DNA from: Candidatus Anaerobiospirillum pullistercoris
GTDB lineage: Bacteria > Pseudomonadota > Gammaproteobacteria > Enterobacterales > Succinivibrionaceae
Length of the DNA stretch: 40,906 nucleotides
Reading direction: 5' to 3'
Assembly (NCBI GenBank): GCA_019114785.1
Contig: DXEV01000109.1
Span: 1-40,906, forward strand
The translations under genes were made by a program, and so were the position numbers. Each line of letters starts with the position of its first letter. Position 1 is the first letter of the stretch. Positions 18,101 through 26,805 of the stretch are shown here, one piece after another. The notes under the pieces are model-generated. The model did no database searches. It worked only from the letters and a program-made list of their open reading frames with translations, and was not told the origin of the DNA.

Positions 18101-21100
18101 ATTGACTTGGGACTGAGAAAAGGCCTCTTGGGACTCTTGCTTCGCAACAGCCTGTAAGTTTTGCTCAGAAGACAGCAGCAGGTCGTTAGTGGCCTTAGTG
18201 GCCTTGGCCGGAAAGCTCCAGCGGATGCAGCTTTCATCAAGGGTGTAGAGCGGCAGATCATCATCTTGTGATTGGTAACGCTGCAAAATACCCTGACGAC
18301 CTAAAGCATAAGCCATATGCACCATCACTTCTTGGATAGTTGCTGGTTTAATCTCGTCTAGGTATGGTGCTTTATCAGGGGATCTAGTTTGGAAATCTTT
18401 CCAGACGGTGCTGATACTCAGCATTTGGTTGACGCCAGAGCGGAACGAGAAGTTAAAGATCTCATGGTAGTTATCACGGCGCGATGAGTGGCGACGGCTG
18501 GTATTCTTTTTGGCCTTTGGGTCATAAGGTGGTACACAGAAGGAGTTACCGCTGCGATACCACATGTCGTCAGCCAGCCACTTGCTCTTTAAATGACCAG
18601 AGCGTGCTTGATCTCTGATGGCATTTTGTTTTTGCTCAGAGAAGCAAGAGCTCTGAATGCACATGCGACGACGCACCTCATTTAGGAAGAGCTTAAAGAG
18701 CTCCTCACGCAGATCAGGAGTGAGGAGATCTAACATCGAATGATGTGAGCCACTGCATTGACGAAATACCTCGTCAGAGCACAGTTCCTCAAGACTGCTG
18801 TAGTCGATTTGCAGCAGTCCAAGCTTTTCGAGGCTTGGGCAGATGTAAAGGCGCTTATCCTCCAGCTCTAAGAGTAGGCGGAATTTCAGAGCAAAAGCCA
18901 AAGAGGCACGAGCGTCGCGCACGTGGTTGCTTGGAGGAGAATCTTGTTCTTCATCCATGAACTCATCATATGCAGAGTGCGTGTCATCCTCTGAGAAGTG
19001 CAGGCAACGCATTAAAGCATGAGATAGCTCATTTAAGCTGAAGCTGGCCTCAAGCTCGTCGCTTGCTGTGCTAACTGTTTGCGGATCCTCGTTGTTTTCC
19101 TCGGCTGCAACAGCTGCATTTTCGCTTATGCGTAGACGGCGTTGCATCAGAACACGTACTACGGCCGCACGGAATGACAGTAGGTTCACAAAATCGTTGA
19201 AGTGACCTGCCTGTAAGGCTGTGTCTTGTCTATTGTCAGAAAAGCCCAATAGCTTGTGCTTTTGCTCATTGTCATCGAAGAGCCAACGCAGTGTCAGCAA
19301 GCTAATGACGGTAGATGCTGAGCTACGGCCTTCGCCAGATAGACCGATCAATAAGTTGGTTTCTTTGGCATGTGCGGTATGAGTACCCGCGCATCTGACG
19401 CAGATACGGTATTTGCCCTTAATGACCCAGAACTCAGTGCCACTAGAATGTCCAGCTTCTACGGCCTCACCGCTGAGATCAAACCACATTCTGACTGGCT
19501 TGTGGTCACGGTGCTCTTTTTTGAGCCTTTGGCCAGGGCCAAACCACTTATCAGGCAGAAACGCATCAGGATTGTCGCCTGAGAGTTTTTGATCTGAGCA
19601 TACAGGGCAGACAAAGCCTGCTTGAGCCTCGTCTTGAGGATCGACTACACCTAGAGGACGTGGGGCGATTTTAGCGATAGCTTCGCCTTTGTAGGTGATC
19701 CATACCGGTAGGTATTCTTGACCACAATCGCGGCAGAAAAAGGCCTCAAACCAAGGGTATTTATTTGTGCCGCTGTGGCTTTTTGCCTCATCGTCGCTTG
19801 CTTGGAAGTAAGTCTGTCCATTCAGCGAGATCTTGCGCTGACCTTGGGGAGCAAGAGAGACATTAACCTTGCTTGGGCCGCTAATGAACTGGTGGAGCTT
19901 AAAGGCAAAAGGTAGCTTTCCCCGTTTGTTTTGGAGCTCAGGATGATCTTCTTGGGCAAAGTAGAGGATAAAGTTCTTTAAAGCATCTTTGGCTTGTGCT
20001 TCCTCAACTTGCGCGTCCATGGCGAGCATGTGAGCAATAGTATTCAGGCTCTGTGGGGTAGCACGGAGCAGATCGCCATCATCAGTTATATTGATGCTGA
20101 GTTTGGTCTCTAACCATACGGCCAGAGGATCATTCTGAAATGCCTTGAGATCGGTAAATTGGATGTGTTCTACACCCTTGGTGGCAGCTAATACTTTGTC
20201 CTTTAAAATCTGTTGATCATCAGGCATGACTAAGGACTTCAAGGGATTTGTAACGCGCTCTAAGGTCTCAGAGATCACCTGCTCGATAGTGAAATCACAG
20301 CCAAAAATGTTAGCGGCAAATTGAGCCACTACAGCCTTGCTGTTACGTTTTTCCTCAGCAGTAAGCTGTGAAGGCTCAGCTGCTGTCACTGTAGCTGTAT
20401 CAGCAGTTAAGGCTTCTGTAGCGGTAGCTGGAGCATTGTCGACTGAGGTCATGGTGGCCGAAGTACCAATGCAGATCAGGTCTTTGGCATTAATGGCTTT
20501 GTCTTGGGTGCGCAGACGCAAGCGGCGCATCAGCATGGCTACATCTGAGCCCTGACGTCCACGGTAGGTGTGCAGCTCATCGAGCACCACAAACTCGAGG
20601 CCCTTACAGCTTTCGATAAGATTACGATCCTCATAACGGATCAGCATGAGCTCGAGCATCATGTAGTTAGTGAGGAGGATATCAGGCGGGTTAGAGCGCA
20701 GTTCTTCACGCTCAGCTTTACCTTCTTGGCCGGTATAGCGCAGCACGCGTGGGACTATTTGTCGCTCTTTAGAGCTGAGACTGTTGAGAAAGTCCGTAGA
20801 GAGAAACTTATCGATCTCTTCTTTTTGCGAGTTAGCGAGCGCATTCATTGGGTAGATGATAATGGCGCGCACGCGCTTGCTTGGAGCTGAGCTTGTCAGG
20901 AGCTCTTGTTCTTTTTCCTCAATGATACGGTTAAAGATAGGGATAAAGAAGGTCAGGGATTTACCTGAGCCGGTACCCGAGGTAACAACGTAGGATTTGC
21001 CGTCTTGAGCTGTCTCAATAGCTTCTTCTTGGTGTTGGTAGAGCTCCAATGGTTGGCCATTGATCTGAAAGATCTTAGAGCACAGAGCATGAAGTCCCAG

Positions 21101-21322
21101 CGAAGAGTTGGGGCCAGTGGTTACAGGCTTTCCCTTGAGTTCTGTGGCTTGCTTGTAGTTAGGATTGATCTGCAAGAGCGGGTCAGGGCAATAGATCTGC
21201 TCTTCTTGCAGATTGTGGTTCACATGGTCACGGATGTCAGGGGCGTTGATGATAGTAAACGAACGGCTGAACTCAAGATAGCCTCTAATGATGTCGTCAC
21301 GAAGATCGAAGATATTAGACAT
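15131..21322 (-). CDS. giant DEAD/DEAH helicase with C-terminal DUF1998 (DruE / DrmA-DrmB-like)
   Basis: Predicted superfamily 2 helicase of ~2063 residues, first gene of the defence cluster. From the N-terminus: Q-motif-like LYQHQEEAI, Walker A VVTSGTGSGKS (~114-124), IIYPMNALANSQ, DELH in VVLDELHTYRGRQGSDVAML (~250-253), IGTSATM (~287-293), four cysteines in CRDCG...CPVC (~532-577), LLGFSDNRQDTALQAGHFND (~693-712), GIDIADLNYVYLRNVP and VQRAGRAGRSGQ (~1190). The DUF1998 part has CPTCG...CPQCG (~1550-1570), ESGEGGSGVL and the signature CFTACYNCLLSYQNQMDH (~1881-1898). A Thr/Gly-rich linker and ~90 more residues follow. ATG 21322 is preferred over GTG 21328 because AGGGG is well spaced to it. 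This domain order is that of Druantia DruE and of a DrmA-DrmB fusion. Confidence 0.85.
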   Translation of the reverse strand: MSNIFDLRDDIIRGYLEFSRSFTIINAPDIRDHVNHNLQEEQIYCPDPLLQINPNYKQATELKGKPVTTGPNSSLGLHALCSKIFQINGQPLELYQHQEEAIETAQDGKSYVVTSGTGSGKSLTFFIPIFNRIIEEKEQELLTSSAPSKRVRAIIIYPMNALANSQKEEIDKFLSTDFLNSLSSKERQIVPRVLRYTGQEGKAEREELRSNPPDILLTNYMMLELMLIRYEDRNLIESCKGLEFVVLDELHTYRGRQGSDVAMLMRRLRLRTQDKAINAKDLICIGTSATMTSVDNAPATATEALTADTATVTAAEPSQLTAEEKRNSKAVVAQFAANIFGCDFTIEQVISETLERVTNPLKSLVMPDDQQILKDKVLAATKGVEHIQFTDLKAFQNDPLAVWLETKLSINITDDGDLLRATPQSLNTIAHMLAMDAQVEEAQAKDALKNFILYFAQEDHPELQNKRGKLPFAFKLHQFISGPSKVNVSLAPQGQRKISLNGQTYFQASDDEAKSHSGTNKYPWFEAFFCRDCGQEYLPVWITYKGEAIAKIAPRPLGVVDPQDEAQAGFVCPVCSDQKLSGDNPDAFLPDKWFGPGQRLKKEHRDHKPVRMWFDLSGEAVEAGHSSGTEFWVIKGKYRICVRCAGTHTAHAKETNLLIGLSGEGRSSASTVISLLTLRWLFDDNEQKHKLLGFSDNRQDTALQAGHFNDFVNLLSFRAAVVRVLMQRRLRISENAAVAAEENNEDPQTVSTASDELEASFSLNELSHALMRCLHFSEDDTHSAYDEFMDEEQDSPPSNHVRDARASLAFALKFRLLLELEDKRLYICPSLEKLGLLQIDYSSLEELCSDEVFRQCSGSHHSMLDLLTPDLREELFKLFLNEVRRRMCIQSSCFSEQKQNAIRDQARSGHLKSKWLADDMWYRSGNSFCVPPYDPKAKKNTSRRHSSRRDNYHEIFNFSFRSGVNQMLSISTVWKDFQTRSPDKAPYLDEIKPATIQEVMVHMAYALGRQGILQRYQSQDDDLPLYTLDESCIRWSFPAKATKATNDLLLSSEQNLQAVAKQESQEAFSQSQVNFFYRELYLKVAGEFNPQEDPNTQSGEPQLPTVFALETHEHTAQVSSETRQELEQRFRAKDKDKKDWEFKHPGKKFKPLPLLFCSPTMELGIDIADLNYVYLRNVPPTAANYVQRAGRAGRSGQAALVMTYCASQSAHDQWFFKRPQEMVQGTVREPTLDLSNGALLISHLHSLWLSMALYLYDLDPLLSPAVATLVANADSEATNEPVTAERGEPTEGNSAVEGLPPHVFGLLDVNLLKINDDLDALKQVPAAQHVAKLRKLYPIRAEYQAMLNRPEVVEAAITEGNKLMSSIFNTAPELRATLPEEWLDGRKVRQIMLDAFSNFNCALDRWRELYVNVSAQKNRANMYRTENSQRQWKEADNQLSLLVGDSKRVKDVNQDFYLYRYLANQGFLPGYSFPAMPLLAWLTPPNDYNSPEVLSRARFIGLSEFGPRNVIYHNGEIYQVNRIKLNAESFGADQLQTQNARYCPTCGFMTFADSGTLVQTCPQCGTSMNTNETTYSNLYQVSVMGASPITRITVADENRRAQGFDIHTYYRFMQNQSTVQCPVLYEDQEIATLTYASAADVYRINAGWKNSKDKTSCNHRGFNVNPLSGYWESDTPADEDSSDAVSTKNNQKPRPKQIIVPYVKDTRNILLLKPNLEALFGCTEFDDNNTEDNQAAATVQGLSRNPVTDAARKLLNAKARLADEHKFMATLQAALSRAITQHFQIESSELFVEPLPDRNHRRLLLIYESGEGGSGVLSRIAKGNTLASIADSALKLMHYNKGNDQIWDLDKQQQYNTLPKITSAHQHHNSQGEDQGDTCFTACYNCLLSYQNQMDHPLLDRQDPDVYQFLARLSQCSLGRQKTIGSGLLLEDPPSGTETTGNATTSNTATDNSSTRDTGSAGGTGTTGGSDAVSDDKALLGNFMVWAITNGYTTPDAAAKRFKLIDFEFAAVYKNCRCLISFRPVDDSIKEDLDDMGWTCVELGTTPEQWAQIMEKHPELKQS

Positions 21323-21387
21323 TGGCACCCCTAGAACTCACAAACAAACTTAAGTAGACAACGAAAGAGCACGTAATTTTGTGAGTG

Positions 21388-21393
21388 ATTATA
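21388..21393 (-). promoter_or_regulatory. candidate -10 box for the defence cluster
   Basis: On the minus strand CTTGCCTTATAATCAC contains a perfect TATAAT (plus 21388-21393), giving a leader of about 60 nt to ATG 21322. No good -35 lies at 16-18 bp, so the promoter would be weak or depend on an activator. Confidence 0.4.
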
Positions 21394-21656
21394 AGGCAAG
21401 CGGAGTCTTAGTTTTGCTAAAGATGTAAGCTTGAGGGCATTCAGCAGGTAAAAGAGTACAAATGAGGTTGTATGAGCGATATCTTTTCTCTAGAAATGAG
21501 TCTAATTAATACCAGAGGTCTATAGGATTTTGCTTTTTTGAGCATAAAGACAAAATCTTGAATTTTGTATGTAAGCACCATATGAGGGACAAAGCTGCTA
21601 ACAGCTGCTGACAGAGGCCTTCTGGCCACAAGCACCTATGATTGGCCAGAAACAAC

Positions 21657-21708
21657 AAAGCCCTTAGAGTCATGGCCGGTATGAGCGGTGTGACTTCCTA
21701 AGGGCTTT
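21657..21708. terminator. terminator between sstT and the defence cluster
   Basis: AAAGCCCTTAG (21657-21667) and CTAAGGGCTTT (21698-21708) form a perfect 11-bp stem with a 30-nt loop. The plus side ends CTTTGCCATTTTT and the minus side CTTTGTTGTTTC. It ends sstT transcripts about 60 nt after the stop and insulates the defence genes. A second hairpin, TCTGGCCA/TGGCCAGA (21621-21650), follows directly on the minus strand. Confidence 0.65.
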
Positions 21709-21770
21709 GCCATTTTTAGAGCAAAGGTCTAACGACTTTTGCCCGTGGTAATAGCTATCCTAGTTCGGGG

Positions 21771-23147
21771 CTATTGCTGGTCGTTGTCCTTTTTCTCTGG
21801 GGCAATTGGACTTGCAGCGCTAGCAGCGGCAGCACGAACCTCTTCCTCGGTGCTTGGCATAGCCACAGCGGCGGCATCTTCAAGCTCACGCTGGGTCTTG
21901 AGGCCTTTGGCCTTGGCAATGCGATCAGCACGATAGCAAGCGGCGGCGGTAAAGAGCACATCGGTCGAGGAGTTTAAGGCAGTCTCAGTAGAGTCTTGGA
22001 TCACACCGATGATGAAACCGATACCCACGATCTGCATGGCAATGTCGTTGCTGATACCGAAGATGGAGCAAGCCAGAGGAATTAACATCAACGAGCCACC
22101 GGCCACACCTGAGGCACCGCAGGCACACAGCACTGACACAATGCACATCAGGAGAGCAGACCAGAAGTCGACTTGAATGCCTAAGGTATGCACGGCAGCC
22201 ATGGTCATGATCACAATGGTCACGCCAGCACCGGACATGTTAATGGTGCAACCTAAAGGAATGGTGATGGAATAGGTGCTCTTTGGCAGCTTAAGGGTTT
22301 CACACAGCTGCAGGTTCACTGGCAGGTTGGCAGCAGACGAGCGGGTAAAGAAAGCGGTGATACCGGAGCGTACACAGCAAGTGATGATCAGTGGGAATGG
22401 GTTGGCGCGGATGGTAAGAGCAACAATAATAGCGTTTACACCAAAGGCGACGATCAGCATGGTTGCCACTAAGACTACGACCACGTGGACGTAGTTTAAG
22501 AGGTTAGCGAAGCCGCCTGGCTGAGTGCAGGAGTTGTACACCAGACCCATAACGCCTAAAGGAGCAAAGCGGATCACCATGCGCACGACCGAGCTAATGG
22601 ACTCGGCTAAGTCTTCAAGCACGCGTCTAGTGGTGTCACCTGCAGCACGGAAAGTCCAGCCTAAAGCAATAGCCCAGATCAGAATGCAGATGTAGTTGCC
22701 TTGGATTAAAGCGGTGAATGGGTTATCAATGGCTTGGTTCACAAAGTTGGAGAGCACCTCACTAATGCCTTTAGGTGGGGTTAAGCTTCCGTCAGCGGCT
22801 TGTAGTTCGGTGAAGACACTTGGGAAAGTGTAGCTCATGAACAGTGCTAAAGATGAAGCACAGAGCATGCTGATAATGTAGAGCGTAATGATTGGCTTAA
22901 TGTTGGATTGAACGCCAGTTTGGTGGCGGGCAATAGCAGCAGAAACCAGCACAAAGACGAGGAATGGAGCAACCGACTTTAAGCCTTTAACAAAGAGGCT
23001 ACCAATCATTGGCAGGATATTGTGGTCGTGAGGATAGATCAGGGCAATGACAATACCTAAGATCATACCAGCCACAATCTGTAAGATGAATGGGACGCGG
23101 TTTAGTGATCGCGCTAGTGGGAATTTAGGCTTAAAGGGCTCTAACAT
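21771..23147 (-). CDS. sstT: sodium:serine/threonine symporter
   Basis: Inner-membrane Na+-coupled serine/threonine importer of the dicarboxylate/amino acid:cation symporter family; 458 residues from ATG 23147. It follows E. coli SstT closely along its whole length: SLFVKGLKSVAPFLVFVLV, RFAPLGVMGLV, FFTRSSAANLPVN (the conserved TRSSAA), TINMSGAGVTI, CACGASGVAGGSLMLIPLAC, FGISNDIAMQ and DSTETALNSSTDVLFTAAAC. Multiple hydrophobic segments fit the usual fold. ATG 23147 is chosen over an upstream in-frame start because GGAG lies 8 nt before it and because the upstream codons lie inside a structured leader. The C-terminal tail carries extra Ala/Glu residues. It stands alone, with a terminator downstream and a hairpin leader upstream. 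Confidence 0.93.
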   Translation of the reverse strand: MLEPFKPKFPLARSLNRVPFILQIVAGMILGIVIALIYPHDHNILPMIGSLFVKGLKSVAPFLVFVLVSAAIARHQTGVQSNIKPIITLYIISMLCASSLALFMSYTFPSVFTELQAADGSLTPPKGISEVLSNFVNQAIDNPFTALIQGNYICILIWAIALGWTFRAAGDTTRRVLEDLAESISSVVRMVIRFAPLGVMGLVYNSCTQPGGFANLLNYVHVVVVLVATMLIVAFGVNAIIVALTIRANPFPLIITCCVRSGITAFFTRSSAANLPVNLQLCETLKLPKSTYSITIPLGCTINMSGAGVTIVIMTMAAVHTLGIQVDFWSALLMCIVSVLCACGASGVAGGSLMLIPLACSIFGISNDIAMQIVGIGFIIGVIQDSTETALNSSTDVLFTAAACYRADRIAKAKGLKTQRELEDAAAVAMPSTEEEVRAAAASAASPIAPEKKDNDQQ

Positions 23148-23167
23148 GGTTGGTTCTCCGAGGGGTG

Positions 23168-23254
23168 AAAAGCCCCATGGCAATGACGCCGTGACAGCAC
23201 TTCACCAACCGTAGATTGGGCTGGAAGAAGCCAGCAGCATTGCCATGGGCTTTT
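23168..23254 (-). promoter_or_regulatory. structured leader upstream of sstT (attenuator-like)
   Basis: Arms at 23238-23254 (CATTGCCATGGGCTTTT) and 23168-23185 (AAAAGCCCCATGGCAATG) pair over 17 bp with one bulged base around a ~52-nt loop. The loop contains GCTGG-CTTCTT-CCAGC. On the minus strand the closing arm ends GGGGCTTTT about 15 nt before the GGAG of sstT. This could be an attenuator, a ligand-sensing leader, or a plain terminator-like barrier. It matches no riboswitch class I can recall. Confidence 0.45.
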
Positions 23255-23603
23255 GTGAAAAGATCAGAACTTTGCGCCATTATAGGCGCTTTTGTCAGCG
23301 ACTTGGGCAAAATAGGTCATTTTTGCCCAAGCTTAGAGCGCAATTTATGGGGCAGAAAATACAGCACAAAGACGATTTATCCCTATATTTAAGACTTCGT
23401 AGGGGCCTTATGGGGCCTTTTTCTAAAGCCAAACTTCTGTTTATTTTGGTGCGTAAATTTAAAGCTTAAGAGCTCTTTGCTTGCTTTTGGTGCATTTGGC
23501 TTGCTAGGGATGGGGTAAGAAATCCCCAAAGTAGGGATAGGGGAAATACCCGCCTGCAGGTGGCTTTGGGTAGTGGTGATATGGTCATTACCGGCTAAGA
23601 CCA

Positions 23604-23647
23604 GCATGGCTGCATGGGCAGCATGGGCCGCATGGGCCGCACTGGCA
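23604..23647 (+). repeat. 9-bp tandem repeats (GCATGGGCC type)
   Basis: An 8-bp unit GCATGGCT is followed by 9-bp units GCATGGGCA, GCATGGGCC, GCATGGGCC and the decayed GCACTGGCA, head to tail in non-coding DNA. It is one of three 9-bp arrays within 800 bp. Confidence 0.75.
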
Positions 23648-23868
23648 AGTAAGCCATCAGCATGTAAGCTGGTGCTGGATGTATGGCGAGGTGTCTTGAG
23701 GCAAAGCTTTTAGTAGGGCTGGTAGCTCTGGCGGTAACTACTGTCAGAGTGGAGGTTTGCGGTGGCTCTGCGCGGTATCGGTGTAAGCCAAAAATAGCGT
23801 TTTTGCTCTGGTGTTACTGACTTTGACGGATCGCCGATATTGGGCTACATTGGCATAAAATCGCCTGT

Positions 23869-23899
23869 TTGCTGAAATACGAATAAAAAGTGATATAAT
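23869..23899 (+). promoter_or_regulatory. candidate extended -10 promoter for the mks operon
   Basis: GTGATATAATT holds TATAAT at 23894-23899 with the extended TGN element directly before it. TTGCTG (23869-23874) is a possible -35, but at 19 bp spacing, so the extended -10 would carry the promoter. The leader to mksF would be about 220 nt. Confidence 0.5.
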
Positions 23900-23998
23900 T
23901 TGCACCCTTGCATTGCTGTCTTCCACATATGCTGGAGCTTAAAGCTAGTAAGCTTTAGCTACTGTGCCTTTCAGTTGGTTCTGCTGTGGCGGCCTTGC

Positions 23999-24034
23999 GC
24001 GGTTAACGAGGTTAACGCAGTTAGCGCAGTTAGC
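23999..24034 (+). repeat. 9-bp tandem repeats (GCAGTTAGC type) in the mks leader
   Basis: Four units: GCGGTTAAC, GAGGTTAAC, GCAGTTAGC, GCAGTTAGC, followed by a decayed copy. They lie in the presumed 5' leader of mksF. Confidence 0.75.
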
Positions 24035-24123
24035 GCGTAGCGCGGCTTGGTTTGGGTGGACAGAGATGTGAGTGGTGAGGCGCGTGTGCGTCTATGGGTT
24101 GAGAGCGAGGCTGAGACTTCTGG

Positions 24124-25707
24124 ATGGAAATTGATTATTTTTACTTTGTAGCACAAAGAGAGCGCAATGCCGCATGGAATCTCTTATGTGCTAACAATGC
24201 CCCTGTGATCTTGACCTTTGTCCATGAGGCTTTTATCAAACAAGGTCGCACCTCGGCACCAGAGTCTGAGCTCATTGAGACCTTGCGTGACATTATCTTT
24301 AAGATCAATGGCGGTCGCTTGTCCTATGAGCGTCAGGTCAGTGAGGTGCTGGCCGGTACGGCCGGTACGGCCGGTACGGCTGGCATGGCTGGTGGAGCCG
24401 CTGGGGCCACTGAGCGCGAGGATGAGGGCAGTCTCCTGACGCAAGAGCCGATCTATTATTTGCGGCGTTGGTCTTCGGAGCAACAGCGTTATTTTCGCTG
24501 CTCATACATGGGCGCATCAGGTAGTGAGCCTTATTACGACATTACCCCTGAGCTACAAAAGGCCTATTCTTTTGTCGTGGGCATGAAAGAGTCTCGCAAC
24601 AGCTTTGTGCCAACAGAGTCGCGCTTTAAAGAGCTCCTTGAGATCCTAAAGGAAGTGCAGATGAGCACTGAGGGCAATGCCCAGCTCTATTTAGATGACT
24701 TGCTGGCCCAACGTGCAGCTTTAGACGAGCAAATTGCTAAAGCCCGTCGCGGTGAGATTGCGGCTTTATCCCCAGCGCAGATCCGTGAGCGCTTCTTACA
24801 GTTCCAGCATGATGCCATTGAGCTGGTAGATGACTTCCGTCAGGTGGAGTACAACTTAGGTGAGCTCGACAAAGAGATCATGCGCGACATCCTGAGCTGG
24901 ACTGGGCCTCGTGGTGAGCTTTTGGACAAGTACTTTGACCAAAACGCCTACATTGAGAATACCGACCAAGGTCGCTCCTTTAAGGCCTTCTCACGCTTGC
25001 TTCTCAGTTCCAATGAAGATGAGATGATCGTTAAGCGCATTGAAAACCTCCTCAATCGCGAGGAGATTGCGGGGCTGCCAAAAGATGAGCGTATTCGCTC
25101 CATCCACGATCAGTGGCTTGATCTGCGCTTAAACATTGAGCGCGTAATGGGTGCTTCTACCAAGCGCATTAAGAGTTTCTTACAGCCTGCCAATCTGTCT
25201 GCCAATCGCTTCTTAAAAGAGCGCATTAATTCCATCACAGATAAGGTGGTAACGCTGACCAAGGAAACAGGTGTCAGTCAGCTTCCTGAGAGCTTGATTG
25301 AGCTGGAGCTGCCTAGAGCAGAGATCACCTTGCCATACGATCGACCACTGGCAGCGGTGACTACTAAGGCCGAATTTAATACTGAGACCAAGGATGATGA
25401 CTTCACGGTTGATGATCACAAGCTCTTTGAGCAGATCGTGGTTGATCCTGAGGTGCTGTACTTCAGAATTGAAGAGTTTTTGAGCCAACAAGATGAGGTG
25501 TCATTGGCGGAGATCATTGCTAAGTATCCGCTGGAGCGTGGTATTGCTGAGCTCACGACTTACGTCAAATTAGCCTTAAACGATTATGAGGTACACGAAG
25601 ATCCTGAGCTTAAGGACACATTCCGCTGGCAGGCTTTTGATCCTGACGGTGATCTCGTAGCACGTGTGGCTACCATCAAGCATATTACCATTCGTCGGCT
25701 GTCTTAA
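24124..25707 (+). CDS. mksF: condensin kleisin MksF / Wadjet JetA-like (DUF3375)
   Basis: Kleisin-like subunit that would bridge the heads of the MksB SMC dimer. The 527-residue protein follows the DUF3375 pattern: RNAAWNLLCANNAPVILTFVHEAFI, the helical segment with DDLLAQRAALDEQIAKARRGE, IRERFLQFQHDAIELVDDFRQVEYN, ELLDKYFDQNAYIENTDQGRSFKAF (the DQGRSF core is typical), then LPKDERIRSIHDQWLDL. The C-terminal ~100 residues form the SMC-head-binding winged-helix region. An AGTAGTAGTAGMAGG low-complexity insertion lies at ~77-95. It is the first gene of an F-E-B operon with 31 bp to the next gene, the same order as jetABC. No clear Shine-Dalgarno precedes ATG 24124; an in-frame stop at 24112 limits upstream starts. 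Confidence 0.88.
   Translation: MEIDYFYFVAQRERNAAWNLLCANNAPVILTFVHEAFIKQGRTSAPESELIETLRDIIFKINGGRLSYERQVSEVLAGTAGTAGTAGMAGGAAGATEREDEGSLLTQEPIYYLRRWSSEQQRYFRCSYMGASGSEPYYDITPELQKAYSFVVGMKESRNSFVPTESRFKELLEILKEVQMSTEGNAQLYLDDLLAQRAALDEQIAKARRGEIAALSPAQIRERFLQFQHDAIELVDDFRQVEYNLGELDKEIMRDILSWTGPRGELLDKYFDQNAYIENTDQGRSFKAFSRLLLSSNEDEMIVKRIENLLNREEIAGLPKDERIRSIHDQWLDLRLNIERVMGASTKRIKSFLQPANLSANRFLKERINSITDKVVTLTKETGVSQLPESLIELELPRAEITLPYDRPLAAVTTKAEFNTETKDDDFTVDDHKLFEQIVVDPEVLYFRIEEFLSQQDEVSLAEIIAKYPLERGIAELTTYVKLALNDYEVHEDPELKDTFRWQAFDPDGDLVARVATIKHITIRRLS
24352..24387 (+). repeat. 9-bp tandem repeats (GCCGGTACG) inside mksF
   Basis: Three identical units GCCGGTACG (24352, 24361, 24370) and a variant GCTGGCATG (24379) code for AGT-AGT-AGT-AGM. 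Identical codons in successive units point to recent slippage. Confidence 0.85.
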
Positions 25708-25714
25708 TTTTTAG

Positions 25715-26782
<1,068 letters not shown>

Positions 26783-26805
26783 TCTGTAGCGGAGAAAAGA
26801 GATTA

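Larger units (their letters stand above)
23255..24123. other. non-coding stretch between sstT and mksF
   Basis: No supported gene. It contains an 11-bp hairpin, CTTGGGCAAAA/TTTTGCCCAAG (23302-23331), a small GCGCC/GGCGC hairpin followed by TTTT (23274-23292), a duplicated GGGGCCTT motif near 23403-23422, two arrays of 9-bp repeats and a candidate mks promoter. The sstT and mksF genes diverge here. Confidence 0.5.

Noticed and set aside
5264-21322. BREX or a classical type I/type IIG restriction system
   Set aside because: No PglZ, BrxC or Lon-like gene for BREX; no HsdS or HsdR; the methylase has no fused nuclease that I can see.
23604-24034. CRISPR-like array
   Set aside because: The repeats are 9-bp head-to-tail units without spacers, and there are no cas genes.
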